A stretch of 64,000 nt of DNA from Kuschelorhynchus macadamiae (Eukaryota > Arthropoda > Insecta > Coleoptera > Curculionidae): assembly GCA_030620095.1 (NCBI GenBank), contig JAUTXW010000133.1, positions 1,423,001 through 1,487,000 on the forward strand. Direction: 5' to 3'. Each line of letters opens with the position of its first letter. Positions within the stretch are counted from its first letter, which is position 1. Shown here piece after piece: positions 48,615 to 60,287 of this stretch. Below the pieces are notes generated by a model that ran no database searches, had not been told where the DNA came from, and worked only from the letters and a program-made list of their open reading frames with translations. A program made the translations under genes and the position numbers.

Positions 48615-49748
48615 CAAAGCTTACGGATATAAAAACTTCCCCTTTATATATATTTGAGTATTTAAAAAAATAATTTTCGTCAATCAGGTCGATGTATTAA
48701 AATTGGACTTGTTCTTCTAGAGCAGCAGAAAGTGACTGTTTTTTGTAAGCGGCTTAAAACTGACGGGTTAGCGACACATTAATTTAGTCATGTTTAGTGT
48801 TAAAATTAATAAAACATTTTGTGAACGAGTGCACATTAATTTTAAAAACAATAAAGTATTTTTTGAGTATTTAGTATTAATTAAATTTGGAAAAAATGTA
48901 GTTTTGCAGTATATACCCAAGACTTGCAGTGTTTAGGGTGAGGGATGTAAAGCTCTTTCCTTAGGGTATACAGAAATTATCGTTTCTGGCCTTATTGGAT
49001 AACTAACTAATTCTTGGCTCACATATTTCTATACTAAGAATTGTTTAAGGAAAAAGCTCTAGGAATTTGCTTTTCGAGATTTTTGCATTTACGTAAAAAT
49101 ATATGGGTCTGAAAAAAGTGTACCAATCAAAAATAGAAATGTTTTCTTGGAATATGTTTTATATTATTCGATTTTTGAATTCTAATCGGGAATATAAAAT
49201 TCTAAAACAATTGCACAATAGCTTTAACCACCATTAATATAAACTAAATGTTTGTAGTTTAGACAATACTTCAACTAGGTTATTGGCCCACGGCTCAAGC
49301 CTTATCAGTTTTGAAAATATTTTGAGAAAATCATATTTCGTTTTGGACAAACCATTGTGTAGCTTTTTTACTAAATTTTCAAATCTGAACAACATTTCTT
49401 AAGTATTTTATCTAGAATATTGCTGTAAAGTCAGGTTTTAACTGGGAGGTTTCGGTTTGGTTACATAATATCAAAATAATTGTTACAAATTTGCTCTTGT
49501 CTAAAATAGTGGGATTAAAAAAACAAAATTAGTGTTAACTGTAGATACTTAATTTGATCACTGCACAGAACATAATATATAAGTATATAATGTGTTTCGT
49601 TTGTTCACATTACATGATAGTTTGCAACACTAGATATCTACATGAGTGAACGTATAGCGTACTCAATTATAAAAGAACGCATAATAAACATAGATAATGA
49701 ATAAGTTTTTGTTTTATTTTGACTTTATAACTATATTTGAAATACAAG
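48615..49748. other. No gene recognised
   Basis: AT-rich, no frame or repeat I can support. Lies between the PLE block and the transposon at 49.7 kb. Confidence 0.4.
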
Positions 49749-49754
49749 TCGGTG

Positions 49755-50300
49755 GTTTTACGGCAAAAGGTGCTCTGTGAGCATTTGGTCAATTTTGCGA
49801 TTTTTGGGTCAATTTTTATGTGGCAAAATGTTCTATATTATATAAAATGTACATCCCTCTACTTGACAAGGAAAAAATAATAAACAACGTTGTCAACAAA
49901 AGCTATGTTCATTTTTCTTAAATTATTTTATGGCAGAAGATTCTTACTTGTGATATCTCCTTATGGCATAAAATATATACGAGTTAAATACGTAAGGCTA
50001 CGATTATAACCTAAGATTCTATGGAGCTAATAACCTTTTTTGCCATAACTAGTATAACAAAGTGCAATATCAATAGCATTTTATGGCACAAGGTTCTGAA
50101 TTAAGGTACCCTCTTTAGCCATAAAACACATATAAGCTATAGTGACATAATTTTTTACATGGCAAAGGTTCTATGAAAACAGATACCCCCTTTTGTCATA
50201 AATATGGAATATTTACTTTGTACTTGTAATACCTCCTTTTGCCATGAAACATGTAGCATAAAACCGACATGCGCGTTATACGACTACACGTGGCCAAAAG
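49755..50300. promoter_or_regulatory. Subterminal repeats of GGCAAAAG-type motif
   Basis: About eleven copies of a TTATGGCAAAAGGTTCT-like motif in both orientations (about 49,760, 49,820, 49,932, 49,973, 50,040, 50,083, 50,122, 50,160, 50,196, 50,235, 50,288), at intervals of 35-110 bases; two more at the other end (52,590 and 52,804). Such clusters in DNA transposons are usually transposase binding sites. That role is inferred. Confidence 0.55.
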
Positions 50301-50385
50301 AGTACCTGTTTGAATTAACCTCACTTTTAAATTGTTTGTTGGACAGAGTTAAGGAGTGAATATTGTGGGTGTTTTTAGTGATAAA

Positions 50386-52559
50386 AATGGATAAGTTTTT
50401 ACCAAAAACACACACAATTTTGCAGTTAGTAACGCTAAAAGAGCCTGTTGTGTTAACTGGAGTTACTGATGAAGCAAAAAGGAGTAATAATCCTGTTTCG
50501 GAACCAAGTAGTAATATGTGTGAAAATGGTGAGTTTTGTTTGCATCTTATGTTGATATTATTAGTAATGTGTAATAAACATTTTAGTTTCCACTACAATA
50601 AAGTTCTCAATCGCAATTGGAAACAATTATTCAACAAGAAATTTATACTAATACTGCTGGTATCCAAATAGTAGAAATTAAAGACTTGAATAGTTTACAA
50701 AATTTAGGTTGTACTAGTGGGCTAAACCCTGGTTTTGAGAATCTGTTTGATCCCGAGATAAGAGAAGAGTTACATAAATTTGATAAAAGATGTAAGTTTT
50801 CACAAGTAGGTACCTATAAAAATGCATTAGCTTGAGATGAATATGTAGATAGAAAAGAAAATGTGAGGCCAGCTCGTAAGATGAAAGGAAAATGCAACGG
50901 ATGTCGATTTGAATGTAATGCTGTAAGTGATTGTGACAGAAAATATATATTTGAAGAATACTGGAAGACTGAGGATCATAATGTACAGTCTCAATACATT
51001 ACTTCCTTGGTGGAGGAAAAACGGGTTGAAATAGGTACCAAAAAACGTTGAAAGGCTAAGACAAACTTGTTTTTCCTAAAAATAAATGACAATAAATACA
51101 GGGTATGCAAAAATACCTTTTTAGCCTCTTTTGGATTGGGTAAACGATATGTTGATATATTATCGAAAAAAACATCCCAGGCAGGTATCAGTAGCTGTGA
51201 TAAACAAGGCAAAAAAGAACCAGCAAATAAATCCACTAAATCGGATATTGAAAGAATTCACAATCATATCTCAAAATTTCCAAGTTTCGAAAGTCACTAT
51301 AGCCGTAGAGACTCAAAAGAAAAGTTATTTTGATCCCGATTTAAATATAAAAACTATGTACTCTCTTTACACAGAAGAATGTCGCACTGAAAGCAAGAAG
51401 CCTTTATGTTATTCCAGCTACTATAATATATTTAAAACAAAGAACTTGTCATTTAAGAAGCCATATAATGACACATGCCGAGTCTGTGATGAACTAAAAA
51501 TAAAAAGCTAACTGAAGACGATCAAAAGAAATATGAGTTAGAAAGGCAGGACCATTTAGAAAAGGTAGATATAGCTTACAAAACCAAAGCTAATAACAAA
51601 TTAATAGCAAAAGATAGCGGTGGTAAAATTGTTGTCAAAGCATTTGATTTGCAAAAAGTATTAGAAACGCTATCTTTAACAACAGGCACATCATTCTATA
51701 AGAGACAACTTAGCACTTATAATCTCACTACCCATGATTCATCTATTAATCAAGCATCAAGCTATTTGTGGTATGAAAGATATTGTAAGTTATAGGTGGG
51801 CGGGGTTCTGATGAGGTGGCTTCAGTACTGTATAAAGATATTCAAAACCTTAGCAATGAAGTTGAACATTTAATCTACTATTCAGATAACTGTACAGGGC
51901 AGAATCACAATTTTACCCTACCACTTATGTATGAAATAGCACTTAAATCCAAGCCTAATTTAAAAACCATTGAACACAAGTTTTTAGTAGTAGATCAGAC
52001 GCATATGGAGTGCGATTCGGACCATGCTCAAATAGAGAGAGCAAAACCCAAAGATATGAAAATATGGATACCAAGGGATTGGTACACAATGATTAAAATT
52101 TTAAAAAATAGGCGTCGGGAGCCGTTCTTCAATGTTCATGAGATGAAACTTGAGGATTTTTACGATTTCAAGTCCTTGAGCAATTTAAAATCATCAAACT
52201 ATATAAAAAAGCAAAGATTTCTTAATAACGATCCGGTTGAGTGGTCTAAAAGCGTTTGGATTAAAACAGAAGAGGATAAAGCCAGAATATTTAGTTTATC
52301 CCAGAAGATTGATTCTCCGGATTTCAAAGAACTGTCAGTAGTGAGGAACACAAACAAGACATAAGAAAAAGTGGGTTTAAAAATTAAGCGTAAAACCAAA
52401 GTACCAATTTCAAAAAAAAAATATAAAGATTTATTGGAAATTTTGGAACTCATTCCTGAAGAATATCATTCCTTTTATAATAGTCTTCCACATAGCAATA
52501 AGGTCCCGGATATTTATGCTGATCTTATTAATTCGGAAAATAAGTCTAAACTAAAATGA
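50386..52559 (+). pseudogene. Putative DDE-type transposase, frame-broken
   Basis: MDKFLPKTHT at 50,386 begins a likely first exon ending in a GTGAGT donor (50,530) with a TTTTAG acceptor at 50,584. Next, KGKCNGCRFECNAVSDCDRK (a cysteine-rich finger), then YIFEEYWKTEDHNVQSQYIT, RVCKNTFLASFGLGKRYVDI, then GSDEVASVLYKDI, LIYYSDNCTGQNHNFTLPLM, FLVVDQTHMECDSDHAQIER and WIPRDWYTMIK. The order (Cys finger, VCK-FFL-tLG, W-x-E, SDNCxGQN, H-x-ME-DS-H) is that of a large uncharacterised arthropod protein family I have seen only in repetitive contexts. SDNC and the H/D/E cluster may be part of a DDE core. Three or more breaks (stop at 50,833; shifts near 51,050, 51,330 and 51,510-51,790). I cannot name the superfamily. 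Confidence 0.55.
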
Positions 52560-52829
52560 GATATGTTGTTCTTGGGAGTATATGATTCATGGCAAAAAGT
52601 ACTATGTGCGTCATGTTAATGAAAACTCATATTTAAAAGAAACTGTATCAAATTTTCAGTATTTACAAACCTGTTAACCGTTTTAGAATACTCTTATTTA
52701 AACATGTTTTTGATATTTTTGCTACAGTTTCAAAATAAACTAATTTTATTACAAATTTTAACTTTCTTTTGGCTCTCCTGTAAAATTTCAATTTTCCTAT
52801 ATGGCACCTTTTGCCATAAAACGACCGAA

Positions 52830-53344
52830 CTGCTACACGCTTTGTGGTTATTTTAACTTGTCCATATTTTAAATCTGCTAGACATTTCTTTTTTTTAAGA
52901 TATTAAAATAATCCAAAAAACAATTTATGTGGCTAAATAACAAGTCTCATATAACATTAAATTAAATTAAATTAAAAAAATAAAATTTGCCAGTTTTCAA
53001 AGATTTAAATATTACTTATATTTTTTTTATTTTATATAATTTACTTTCAATAGATAGGTCTCTTTTTCCTGATTTATTACAAATGGAACACTCTATATAT
53101 AGAAAAATAAATTGTTTTAAAACGATAATTTTACATTTGAAAATGTATTTATATAACTAACTATGGTTTCGTACATTTCCGTTTCACATCAGCGCAATGC
53201 GCGAGTTATAAGTATAGAGCTGGAGACTGTTTTCGATTTTGTTTTTGTATATGTGATTACTAAAACTGCTTTTTCAATTTGGTTAAGCATTTCAGAAAAC
53301 GATAAAAAATACAAGTACACGAACTTATTAAATGGCCGACATGT
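52830..53344. other. No gene recognised
   Basis: AT-rich. 53,080-53,100 (ATGGAACACTCTATATA) looks like a stray mariner-type terminus. Confidence 0.35.
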
Positions 53345-54650
53345 TTAAAGCTACAAAAAAATGTTTTTATAAAAATTGTAGGATTTGTTTAACATTTTTG
53401 GGTTCTTCTCGATCTCTTCTTTGCAAAAATATATAAAATGTCTATACTGGGAACAGCAGTTTTTGACTTATTCGGCTTTAAAGTTGCCAAATATGACAAA
53501 TTCTTTGTGATGCAATTCGACAATACTAAAATCGCTTTACCCATGAAAAAAACAAAACAGTAAGAAGAAAAACTTAAAATAATTCAAGTGTCTTTCGTAA
53601 ATGCGAATAACGCGACAATACAGGATGCTCTTTCCTGGAGCTGGTGTTCCCTCTAGAAAAACTGTTTCAAATATAGTAAAAAACCATGTACAAAGAAAAT
53701 CACTGCATAGACAAAAAAGACAAGCAAAATTAAACTTAAACGAGAAATTAACAATATTATTACATTTTGAAGGTAAACAAATGTTTCCAGAAGTAATCTA
53801 AAAGTTTAATTAAAATTAATTTTTAGAAAATCCAAGCAGATAGATTTCCGACTTCTCTAGAACAACAGGAAAATCTTGGTATTAAATCCATTCGGTGCTA
53901 ACGAAGCATCAGAACCATCCTTATAAAATTATCCGATACAATTGTTAAGCATCAGAACCTATGCTATCTGGGGAGATTTCGACAAGATAGGCTGTTGTTT
54001 GAAAGGATTTTGTGGTCAGATGAAGCTTGTTTTGCTACAGCCGGCATGTTCAACAGAAAGAATAAACACTTTTGGGCAACAAAAAATCCTCATAAAATAA
54101 AACTGGAAAGAGCTTTCCAAAATTGAGGGGAGCGATATTTAAATTTATTAAATGGATGTCCCATTTTCATTACCTATGCTATCGGGAAACTGGAAAGAGC
54201 TTTCCAAAATTGCTTGGATAATGGAAGGGGTCACATGACATGTGATTAACTTTTAGAAAGGCTGTTAGCAATCGGCTTATTTATAAAACATTAAAAATAT
54301 TGTATTAAATTAATGTTACTACTTTTATTTTTTTTTTTTTCATGGGTAAAGCGATTTTAGTATCTTCGAATTGCATCACAGTGAATCTGTCATATACAGC
54401 GACTTTAAAGCCGAATAAGTCAAAAACTACTGTTCCGAGTATAGACATATTATATATTTTTGAAAAGAGATGAGTAAGGATAAAAAAATGTCAAAAAATA
54501 CACGGTATTTCATTTAAAATAACAAAGTTGATAGTGATTTCTTGATTTCCCGATCCCCATTTGTTTTTAAATTTACCGCCATGTAAATATTTAGGAAAAA
54601 TCCTACAATTTTCATATAAGCATTTTTTTTTGTAGCTTTAAAAAAAAAGG
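53345..54650 (+). mobile_element. Mariner-like transposon with about 215-bp inverted repeats
   Basis: 53,345-53,560 is matched by 54,327-54,490 and 54,598-54,645 in reverse complement (TTTTTGACTTATTCGGCTTT, GTGATGCAATTCGA, AATCGCTTTACCCATG, and further out AAATTGTAGGATT, TTGTAGC). A 110-bp insertion (54,488-54,597) splits the right arm; its ACACGGTATTTCATTTAAAA start is mariner-terminus-like. Confidence 0.75.
53585..54140 (+). pseudogene. Mariner-like transposase with an intron, internally deleted
   Basis: LFPGAGVPSRKTVSNIVKNH (helix-turn-helix part) near 53,625-53,685, LNLNEKLTILLHFE to 53,770, then an insert from GTAAACAAATG (53,773) to TTAATTTTTAG (53,827). The protein resumes with NPS-type residues in shifted frames. 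At 54,005-54,100 the first catalytic motif RILWSDEACFATAGMFNRKN and HFWATKNPHKIK are intact. The second and third catalytic regions are absent; instead ACTGGAAAGAGCTTTCCAAA occurs twice (54,100 and 54,188), probably the deletion scar. Confidence 0.65.
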
Positions 54651-54794
54651 CTCTCAGAGGGTGAAAAATTATACAAAAAAACCCTGTACATACTTTTGTT
54701 TCAAGGCGTCTTTTGTCGTTATGTTACCGCAGGAATTTTGTAATTAGGTTCAAAGTAAGAATTTTACAAATAAATTTTAAAATGGTTGAGAATA

Positions 54795-54980
54795 TACAGG
54801 TGTGTTCCATTTAAAATAAAAAATTTATATTTTTTCGTGGTTCTATGAAAAATACCAAATTTTGATACCATTGCAAGAAAGAAACTTTGGGTAAATCTAA
54901 GCCAACGCACGTCGATATCACCTTTACTTTTTGAGTTATCGAGTCTCGAAATGTGTAAGCTTTCGGTAGGACACCCTGTA
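54795..54980. mobile_element. MITE with mariner-like ends
   Basis: 186 bp between TATACAGGTGTGTTCCATTT and GGTAGGACACCCTGTATA, no coding capacity. The ends match the consensus of the larger mariner-like elements here. Confidence 0.55.
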
Positions 54981-55085
54981 TATGAAATGTAAAATTTTAT
55001 GTTTAATTTTAAAAAATGCAAGTTATGTTACAAACAAGTTGGTAGTTAGCCATACAATCTGTTTTTCGGGTTATTTTACTATCTA

Positions 55086-57251
55086 CAGCCATGTCAAACT
55101 CAAAGTCACTGGTGGGCCAAAAGCATGAAGACCATCGACTAGGTGGGCCGCAAAACCTTATCTTAAAGAAGACAAACTAATGAAAATCTTGAGAAAAAGT
55201 ACTATTACAGGACAAGTCCGCTTATTAAATTTCCATTAAAAAGGACATTACAAAAAATTACAAATATTAAACACTTTCACACTTATAGGTACTTCCAAAC
55301 ATTGACAGGATTTTACAGGCAAATTTTGTCATTTCTTAGTATTTAATAGGCTTATAAAATTCGAATGTACCAACACTATCAAATGTTTGTTTTAAATGGG
55401 TCTGACACTGAATCTCAATTACTTTCATTTGCAAGTGAAAGGGAACTTTATCAATATCGATAGTGAAAAGACCAGTAAATAGAGAAAAATTGTTTTCTCG
55501 GGTCTTAAAATCCTGAAAACGCTTGTCAAATTCTGCCAGAAGGCTTCTCATTTTCTCTGAATATATTTTGTATGATACTGGGACACTTGTGCTTTCCTGA
55601 TATGCCTTACAAGTCAGAAAATGTGACAGATTATCCTCTGCTAACTGTTTTTCCAACAAGATCATCTTACACTTGAAAGCTTTCACATGATCATGCATAT
55701 CTGTAATAACTTGTCGTGGTCCTTGCTATTTCGTATTTAAGTCCGACAAGTGTTTTGCGATATCTACCATAAATGAAAGATCTTGTAAAAAAGGTACATC
55801 GCATAATAAGCTGTCATCTTCTCCTTTTGTTTCCATGAAAACGCGTATTTCTTCTTTGAATTTCCAAAACCGGTCGAGTACCATAGAATACGAAAGCCAT
55901 CGCATCTCTGCATAATATGGTAAACCAGTGTACTTTCTAAATCACGTAAAAATGCAGAAAACTGTCGCTGATAAGGCCTCGTGACCTTATGAAGTTTATA
56001 AATTTTTTCACTGACTTTAAAACACTTTCCAACTTGATCACTTTTTAGCATAAAACTTCTTGGTGGATTATACAATGAATATGATGAAAATCTGGTTTGT
56101 CACTGCCCGTTTCTCTGATCTTTGTCTGTAATATTTTAACGAAGCCATTTTTTACTCCAGTCATTGAAGAAGCTCCGTCTGTTGGAACGGAACACAGTTT
56201 TGACAAATCTAAATTGTACTTTTGCAGAAGTCCATAAACAGCATTGAAAATATCCTTCCCAGTTGTTGTATCATACAATGGTACTAATTTGAGTAATTCT
56301 TCATACACATTGATATCTGTATCAACCGGACGAAGAAAAACAGCGAGTTGCGCCACACCACACACATCCGTACTTTCATCACAGGCAATAGAAAATGCAA
56401 TGAAAGAGTCTGATTTTGTTTTTATCTGATCACTTATATTGGCAGCCAACTCAATAACTCTTTCAGCGACAGTATTCCGGGACAAGGATATATTTTGAAA
56501 TGCCTTCAGGCTCCCGGGACTTACAATTTCCGCGGCCTTTATAAGGCACTCTTTTATAAATTCGCCTTCAACAAATGGTAGCTCGCTTAAAGGACAGATT
56601 CATTTTCTTGCTTTGGACGTGTCAACATAAGCTGCTGATCTTTCAACCGTGATTTTAACTTATTTAACTTTTCGTTTCTGACCATGCCTGTATACTTGCC
56701 AAACATAGTTTTATGAATATCATAGTGACGTTTTATATTATATAATTTTGGGACACCGACTGTACTATTACAATTCAAACAAATATTTTTTTCTTTTACT
56801 TCACAACAAAAAAACTCTAATTCCCACTTTTCTTGAAAGATACGATGCTCATCTACAAGTTTCCTCTTACTTCCACTTGGTTTTGAAAGAGACATGTTAA
56901 AAACTGTATCCGAAATACATTATAATAAGTACTGTTAAGTGTTCCAGAATGTTCAGATAGCGTCATCTGCGTTTTTACGCGATAGAATTTCATGGAACAA
57001 ATCAGATAACGTTTGGCTTTAGGTTTTAGGTTAAGTATGTGTAGTTTATCCTCCTAAACATAGATGACACTATGTACAATTGTACATTTTATTTGGTTTA
57101 TCTATGACTTTATTATACCAATCGTTGTTGCAGCGGCGCGCGCTTTCAAAAACGGTTTTCACCTTATTCGCGGGCCGCATTATCTGGCTGTTTTCCAAAC
57201 TGATTTGGGCCGCAGAAAAATGCTCACTGGGCCGCATGTTTGACTTGGCTG
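55086..57251 (-). mobile_element. hAT transposon
   Basis: Left end CAGCCATGTCAAACTCAA, right end AAACATGCGG-type complement closing with TTTGACTTGGCTG. Both subterminal zones carry GGGCCGC motifs. The pentamer ATCTA directly flanks both ends (55,081-55,085 and 57,252-57,256). The reverse strand encodes a hAT transposase. Confidence 0.75.
55336..56895 (-). pseudogene. hAT transposase (GTF2IRD2/SPIN-DOC-like type), decayed
   Basis: Start MSLSKPSGSKRKLVDEHRIF at 56,895; a C2-H2-like finger CCEVKEKNICLNCNSTVGVP followed by YNIKRHYDIH; then DQQLMLTRPKQENES ending at 56,587 by a frame break. 56,485-56,045 has FIAFSIACDESTDVCGVAQL, with the first catalytic aspartate, VPTDGASSMTG, and HHIHCIIHQEVLC. 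Two further frames (55,764-56,075 and 55,336-55,698) continue the domain to FDSVGTFEFYKP. The usual C-terminal dimerisation domain is missing, as the element's end follows at once. Vertebrate GTF2IRD2 carries a related domesticated hAT; here it is an ordinary insect element with at least three breaks. Confidence 0.75.
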
Positions 57252-57259
57252 ATCTAAAA

Positions 57260-57539
57260 AATAAGAAAGTATTGCAGTTTAAAATAACATTTCCAATCTG
57301 CATACTTTTTAGCTCAATATTAAATATCGGAATAAATTTGGATTGATATGTAAAAATCACAGTAAAAAAAAATTGGTAAATTAGACAAAATATAAGGGCA
57401 GCAAAAAGAGATTTTTATAACTAAAACGCAACATTTGTTTAGTTTAAAAAAAAAGCAGGATTAAATAAATGACACTATATATTTCTTAAGTTTATGTTCA
57501 GGTTGAAGTCATCAATTTTTTTTTCAAATCATCATTTTA
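57260..57539. other. No gene recognised
   Basis: AT-rich spacer between the hAT element and the PLE fragment. Confidence 0.35.
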
Positions 57540-58967
57540 ATTGATGTTTTTTTTCCTGATGTTTCGACCTAGGCATGGTCTTTTTCAAGGCTAAAATTTT
57601 TTTAGAGAAATTTCTCAATATTATAAAGTCACATAAATTTATTAAAAGACCACAGAACGTAAATATATTATTCCAAAACAACACTATTTATATATAAATC
57701 ACATTACATTGTTCTTTTAGGACGAGCAAAAAAAGATAAACATGCTGCTTCATTTAATTTCGGCAGCAACTGTGGGATTTATAAAATCGACATATATTTT
57801 ATTTAAGTTGTTGACGTCTTTTTTGTCGTTGACTAATTTTTTGTTTTTGTGGATTTATAGCGCATTTCTAGAAACTCCGGTTTTATTATGTCAGGCTCTG
57901 TTTTAATTATTTTGATATTATTAAAATCAAAATTATGATTTTTGGATATTTCGTGCTTCGTAGGAGCTGTGCAATTTTTTTTGTCATATTTCTGACTTTT
58001 TATTCTATTTTCTAGGTATTGGCTGGTCTGTCCTATAATAAACACCTTACAATTTTTACACGGGATTTCAAAGTCTAGATTGTTTTTTTTTATTATTTTG
58101 TGTTGCCGATTTTAGTCTAGAAAGTTTTTTTTCAAGTAAATTAAACCCTTTATGACATATAGCAATGTTATGAGGTTTAAATACGTTTTGAAACTTTTGA
58201 GATAAACCATTTACAAAAGGTAATGACAAAAAAGTGATATTTTGGTTTTTATGTTTATTAGTAAGAAGGTTTGTGGACTAGTAAAATTTATGAATCCTAC
58301 TTTTGAAAATTTTGTTACTTAAATGAGATGGGTAATTATTTTAATTTAATGCATTTTTCGCTTTTTCAATGCATGCTTCTCTATATTCCGGATCTGAAAA
58401 ATAAATAGCTCGGTCGGTAGTCCTATAATTACAGTTTTTTTTTATTAAATAAGGTGGCTAGAGTTAAAGTTTAAATATCTGGAAGACCATGTATTCTTGG
58501 TATACCGTTCGATTTTTATAATATTCTCACCTATATGATGAAGGATGATATCCAGAAAATTTATTTTTTGGTTTTCTTCGATTTCATAGGTGAATGTGAA
58601 TATTTTTGTGATAATTATTAAGAGTTTCTACCATATACTATTTATTTTATCTTTAGGAATTGCCATTATACAATCATCCACGTACCTGTGAAAAAAGGGG
58701 ATTTCAATGTCTAAATTTTTTAAAACTGTTTCTTCTAAATCCTCCATGAGCAATGACCCTTGAAATTAAAGCACCCATAGCACAACCATCTAATTGTTTA
58801 AAATATTTTTCCTTGTACTGAAAGTATGTGGACTCGAGAGTAAGTTCTAAAGCTTTGATAAATTCTTCCTTTGAAATATCGGTATATTTTTTAATTTCTT
58901 CCCACTTTTTTTTGACAATGTTTATAGCTAAAGAAATGTAATGTAATGATGTAAAGAGATACTGCAT
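57540..58967 (-). pseudogene. Penelope-like element fragment, RT and GIY-YIG
   Basis: Reverse strand: 58,967-58,704 encodes an RT piece, HYISLAINIVKKKWEEIKKY, then YFKQLDGCAMGALIS (family GxxMGSPIS). The YVDD block near 58,680-58,650 is in other frames (FPFFHRYVDDCIM-like). 58,045-57,833 is the GIY-YIG nuclease: FIIGQTSQYLENRIKSQKYD and KHEISKNHNFDF. Several shifts between; the N-terminal half is missing, ending at (TA)n. 3' of the nuclease, 57,590-57,555 holds CTTGAAAAAGACCATGCCTA, then GGTCGAAACATC, a worn hammerhead core. Confidence 0.75.
57553..57592 (-). ncRNA. Degenerate hammerhead-like core
   Basis: Reverse strand: CTTGAAAAA in place of CTGANGA, stem II GACC ATGCCTA GGTC, then GAAAC. 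Box lost, stem kept. Same position as in the complete PLE: after the endonuclease. Confidence 0.35.
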
Positions 58968-58968
58968 C

Positions 58969-59003
58969 TATATATATATATATATATATTTTTTATATAT
59001 ATT

Positions 59004-59040
<37 letters not shown>

Positions 59041-59206
59041 ATATAATCCTTATATATATATATATATATATATATATTACTGTCTTTCTGAAAAGAACAG
59101 TTTTGCTGACGTTTCCGTGCCAAAATCACATTTGGCATTTTTGAAGCTTTCTTTCTCGCGTCCGAATAGAGACTGAAATGTAGGAAAGGAAAAAAGGAGT
59201 AAAAAT

Positions 59207-59254
<48 letters not shown>

Positions 59255-59726
59255 TAAAATCGATAAAAATGCGCTTTCGCACATCTTTATCAAAAGTTCT
59301 TGGCCAGAAAAGATATATGTAGAATAGCAAAAATATATAATTTCTGCAGGTGCAAAACGGCCTACAAGAAGAATCAGGGTACCCCCCTGCGATCATGATT
59401 TCTGGGCCTCTACCCTCATCAGGCAGGCTTGTACCCAATGAAATCTGTGTTCGATATGATATGAAAAAATCGGAAACATCAATCATACTGGAACAGTACT
59501 ACATGCCAAGTGTAACACGTGTGTTCTGACTGAAGACCCATAGGTATTTTGGCAAAGTCTGCACTAACTCGTTTATGCGGAGAGTAGATACTAAAATCGA
59601 TTTTAGCTCGCCCATCTTGGATTCTTACCAAAATGAAAGTTGAAACGTAAAGATCTGAAAAAATCTGAAAGGTTGATTTTTCACGATTAGAATACCTCCC
59701 TTTTCCGAGAGGAATAAAATATATGA

Positions 59727-59817
<91 letters not shown>
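58969..59817. repeat. (TA)n tracts and repeat debris
   Basis: Three TA tracts: 58,969-59,078 (interrupted), 59,211-59,253 and 59,730-59,817. Between them, 59,255-59,310 has TGCGCTTTCGCACATCTTTA, a small hairpin, and 59,590-59,720 is an inverted copy of the GGCGG-type repeat clause (CGTAAAGATCTGAAAAAATC). The IYIYIY frames are artefacts. Confidence 0.85.
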
Positions 59818-59821
<4 letters not shown>

Positions 59822-60274
59822 ACGTCAGAAGTTTCGGGAAAGCGGTGTGTGACTATTCAAACTCTAATTGTTTTAGATCTCAATATTTCGTCAAATGTTT
59901 ATTGACTTCATCAGGAGACAACTAGAAACAATAAATTTATCTTAATTAACACACCATAGAAGAAAATATATAAAAATATACAGTCACATTACTCCTTAAA
60001 ATATACTTACAACGTAAGAGTTAGTCGAACATATTACAAAACAAGGACGATAAAAGCAACATTGTGTGCATTGAGGACAACTATTTTCACACTTAACATG
60101 TATTATTACGAATATAAAACGATCTGTGCATTCAACAATGTTTTGAACCATAATGGAAAAAGCCTAACAACACCAAAAAAAAAAAAAACAAACCGATAAA
60201 TTGATATCAGTGGTTCTTATACTTTCATATAACATAAAATAGTGAATTTTAAACTTAATATATGTATATAGGAT
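59818..60274 (-). repeat. Inverted pLTR copy
   Basis: Reverse complement of 60,288-60,760, nearly perfect. The pair forms a palindrome of about 945 bp with a 13-base centre. Confidence 0.92.
59842..59925 (-). ncRNA. Hammerhead-like ribozyme in inverted pLTR
   Basis: Reverse strand: CTGATGA (59,914-59,908) A GTCAA TAAACA TTTGAC GAAA (59,889-59,886), later AATAGTC. Same core as in the direct pLTRs; the flank after GTC is ACACACCG instead of ACAGACCG. Confidence 0.6.
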
Positions 60275-60287
60275 GTTACTTATTTAT

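Larger units (their letters stand above)
49749..52828 (+). mobile_element. DNA transposon of unassigned superfamily
   Basis: Inverted ends TCGGTGGTTTTACGGCAAAA on the left and, in reverse complement, TCGGTCGTTTTATGGCAAAA on the right, each continuing AGGTGC: about 23 of 25 bases match. Between them, a coding region of 2.2 kb and an unusual run of short motifs near both ends. The element is 3,080 bp. I could not define a target duplication. Confidence 0.65.

Noticed and set aside
50991..51236. Reverse-strand ORF within the SDNC-type transposon
   Set aside because: Opposite to the recognisable protein; no motif of its own.
57060..57260. ORF 57,080-57,346 as a gene
   Set aside because: It spans the inverted end of the hAT element and has only chance open frame.
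59255..59310. Further hammerhead core (GATAAAGATGTGCGAAAGCGC)
   Set aside because: A hairpin and GAAA are visible, but the CUGANGA box is absent, so the evidence is too weak.
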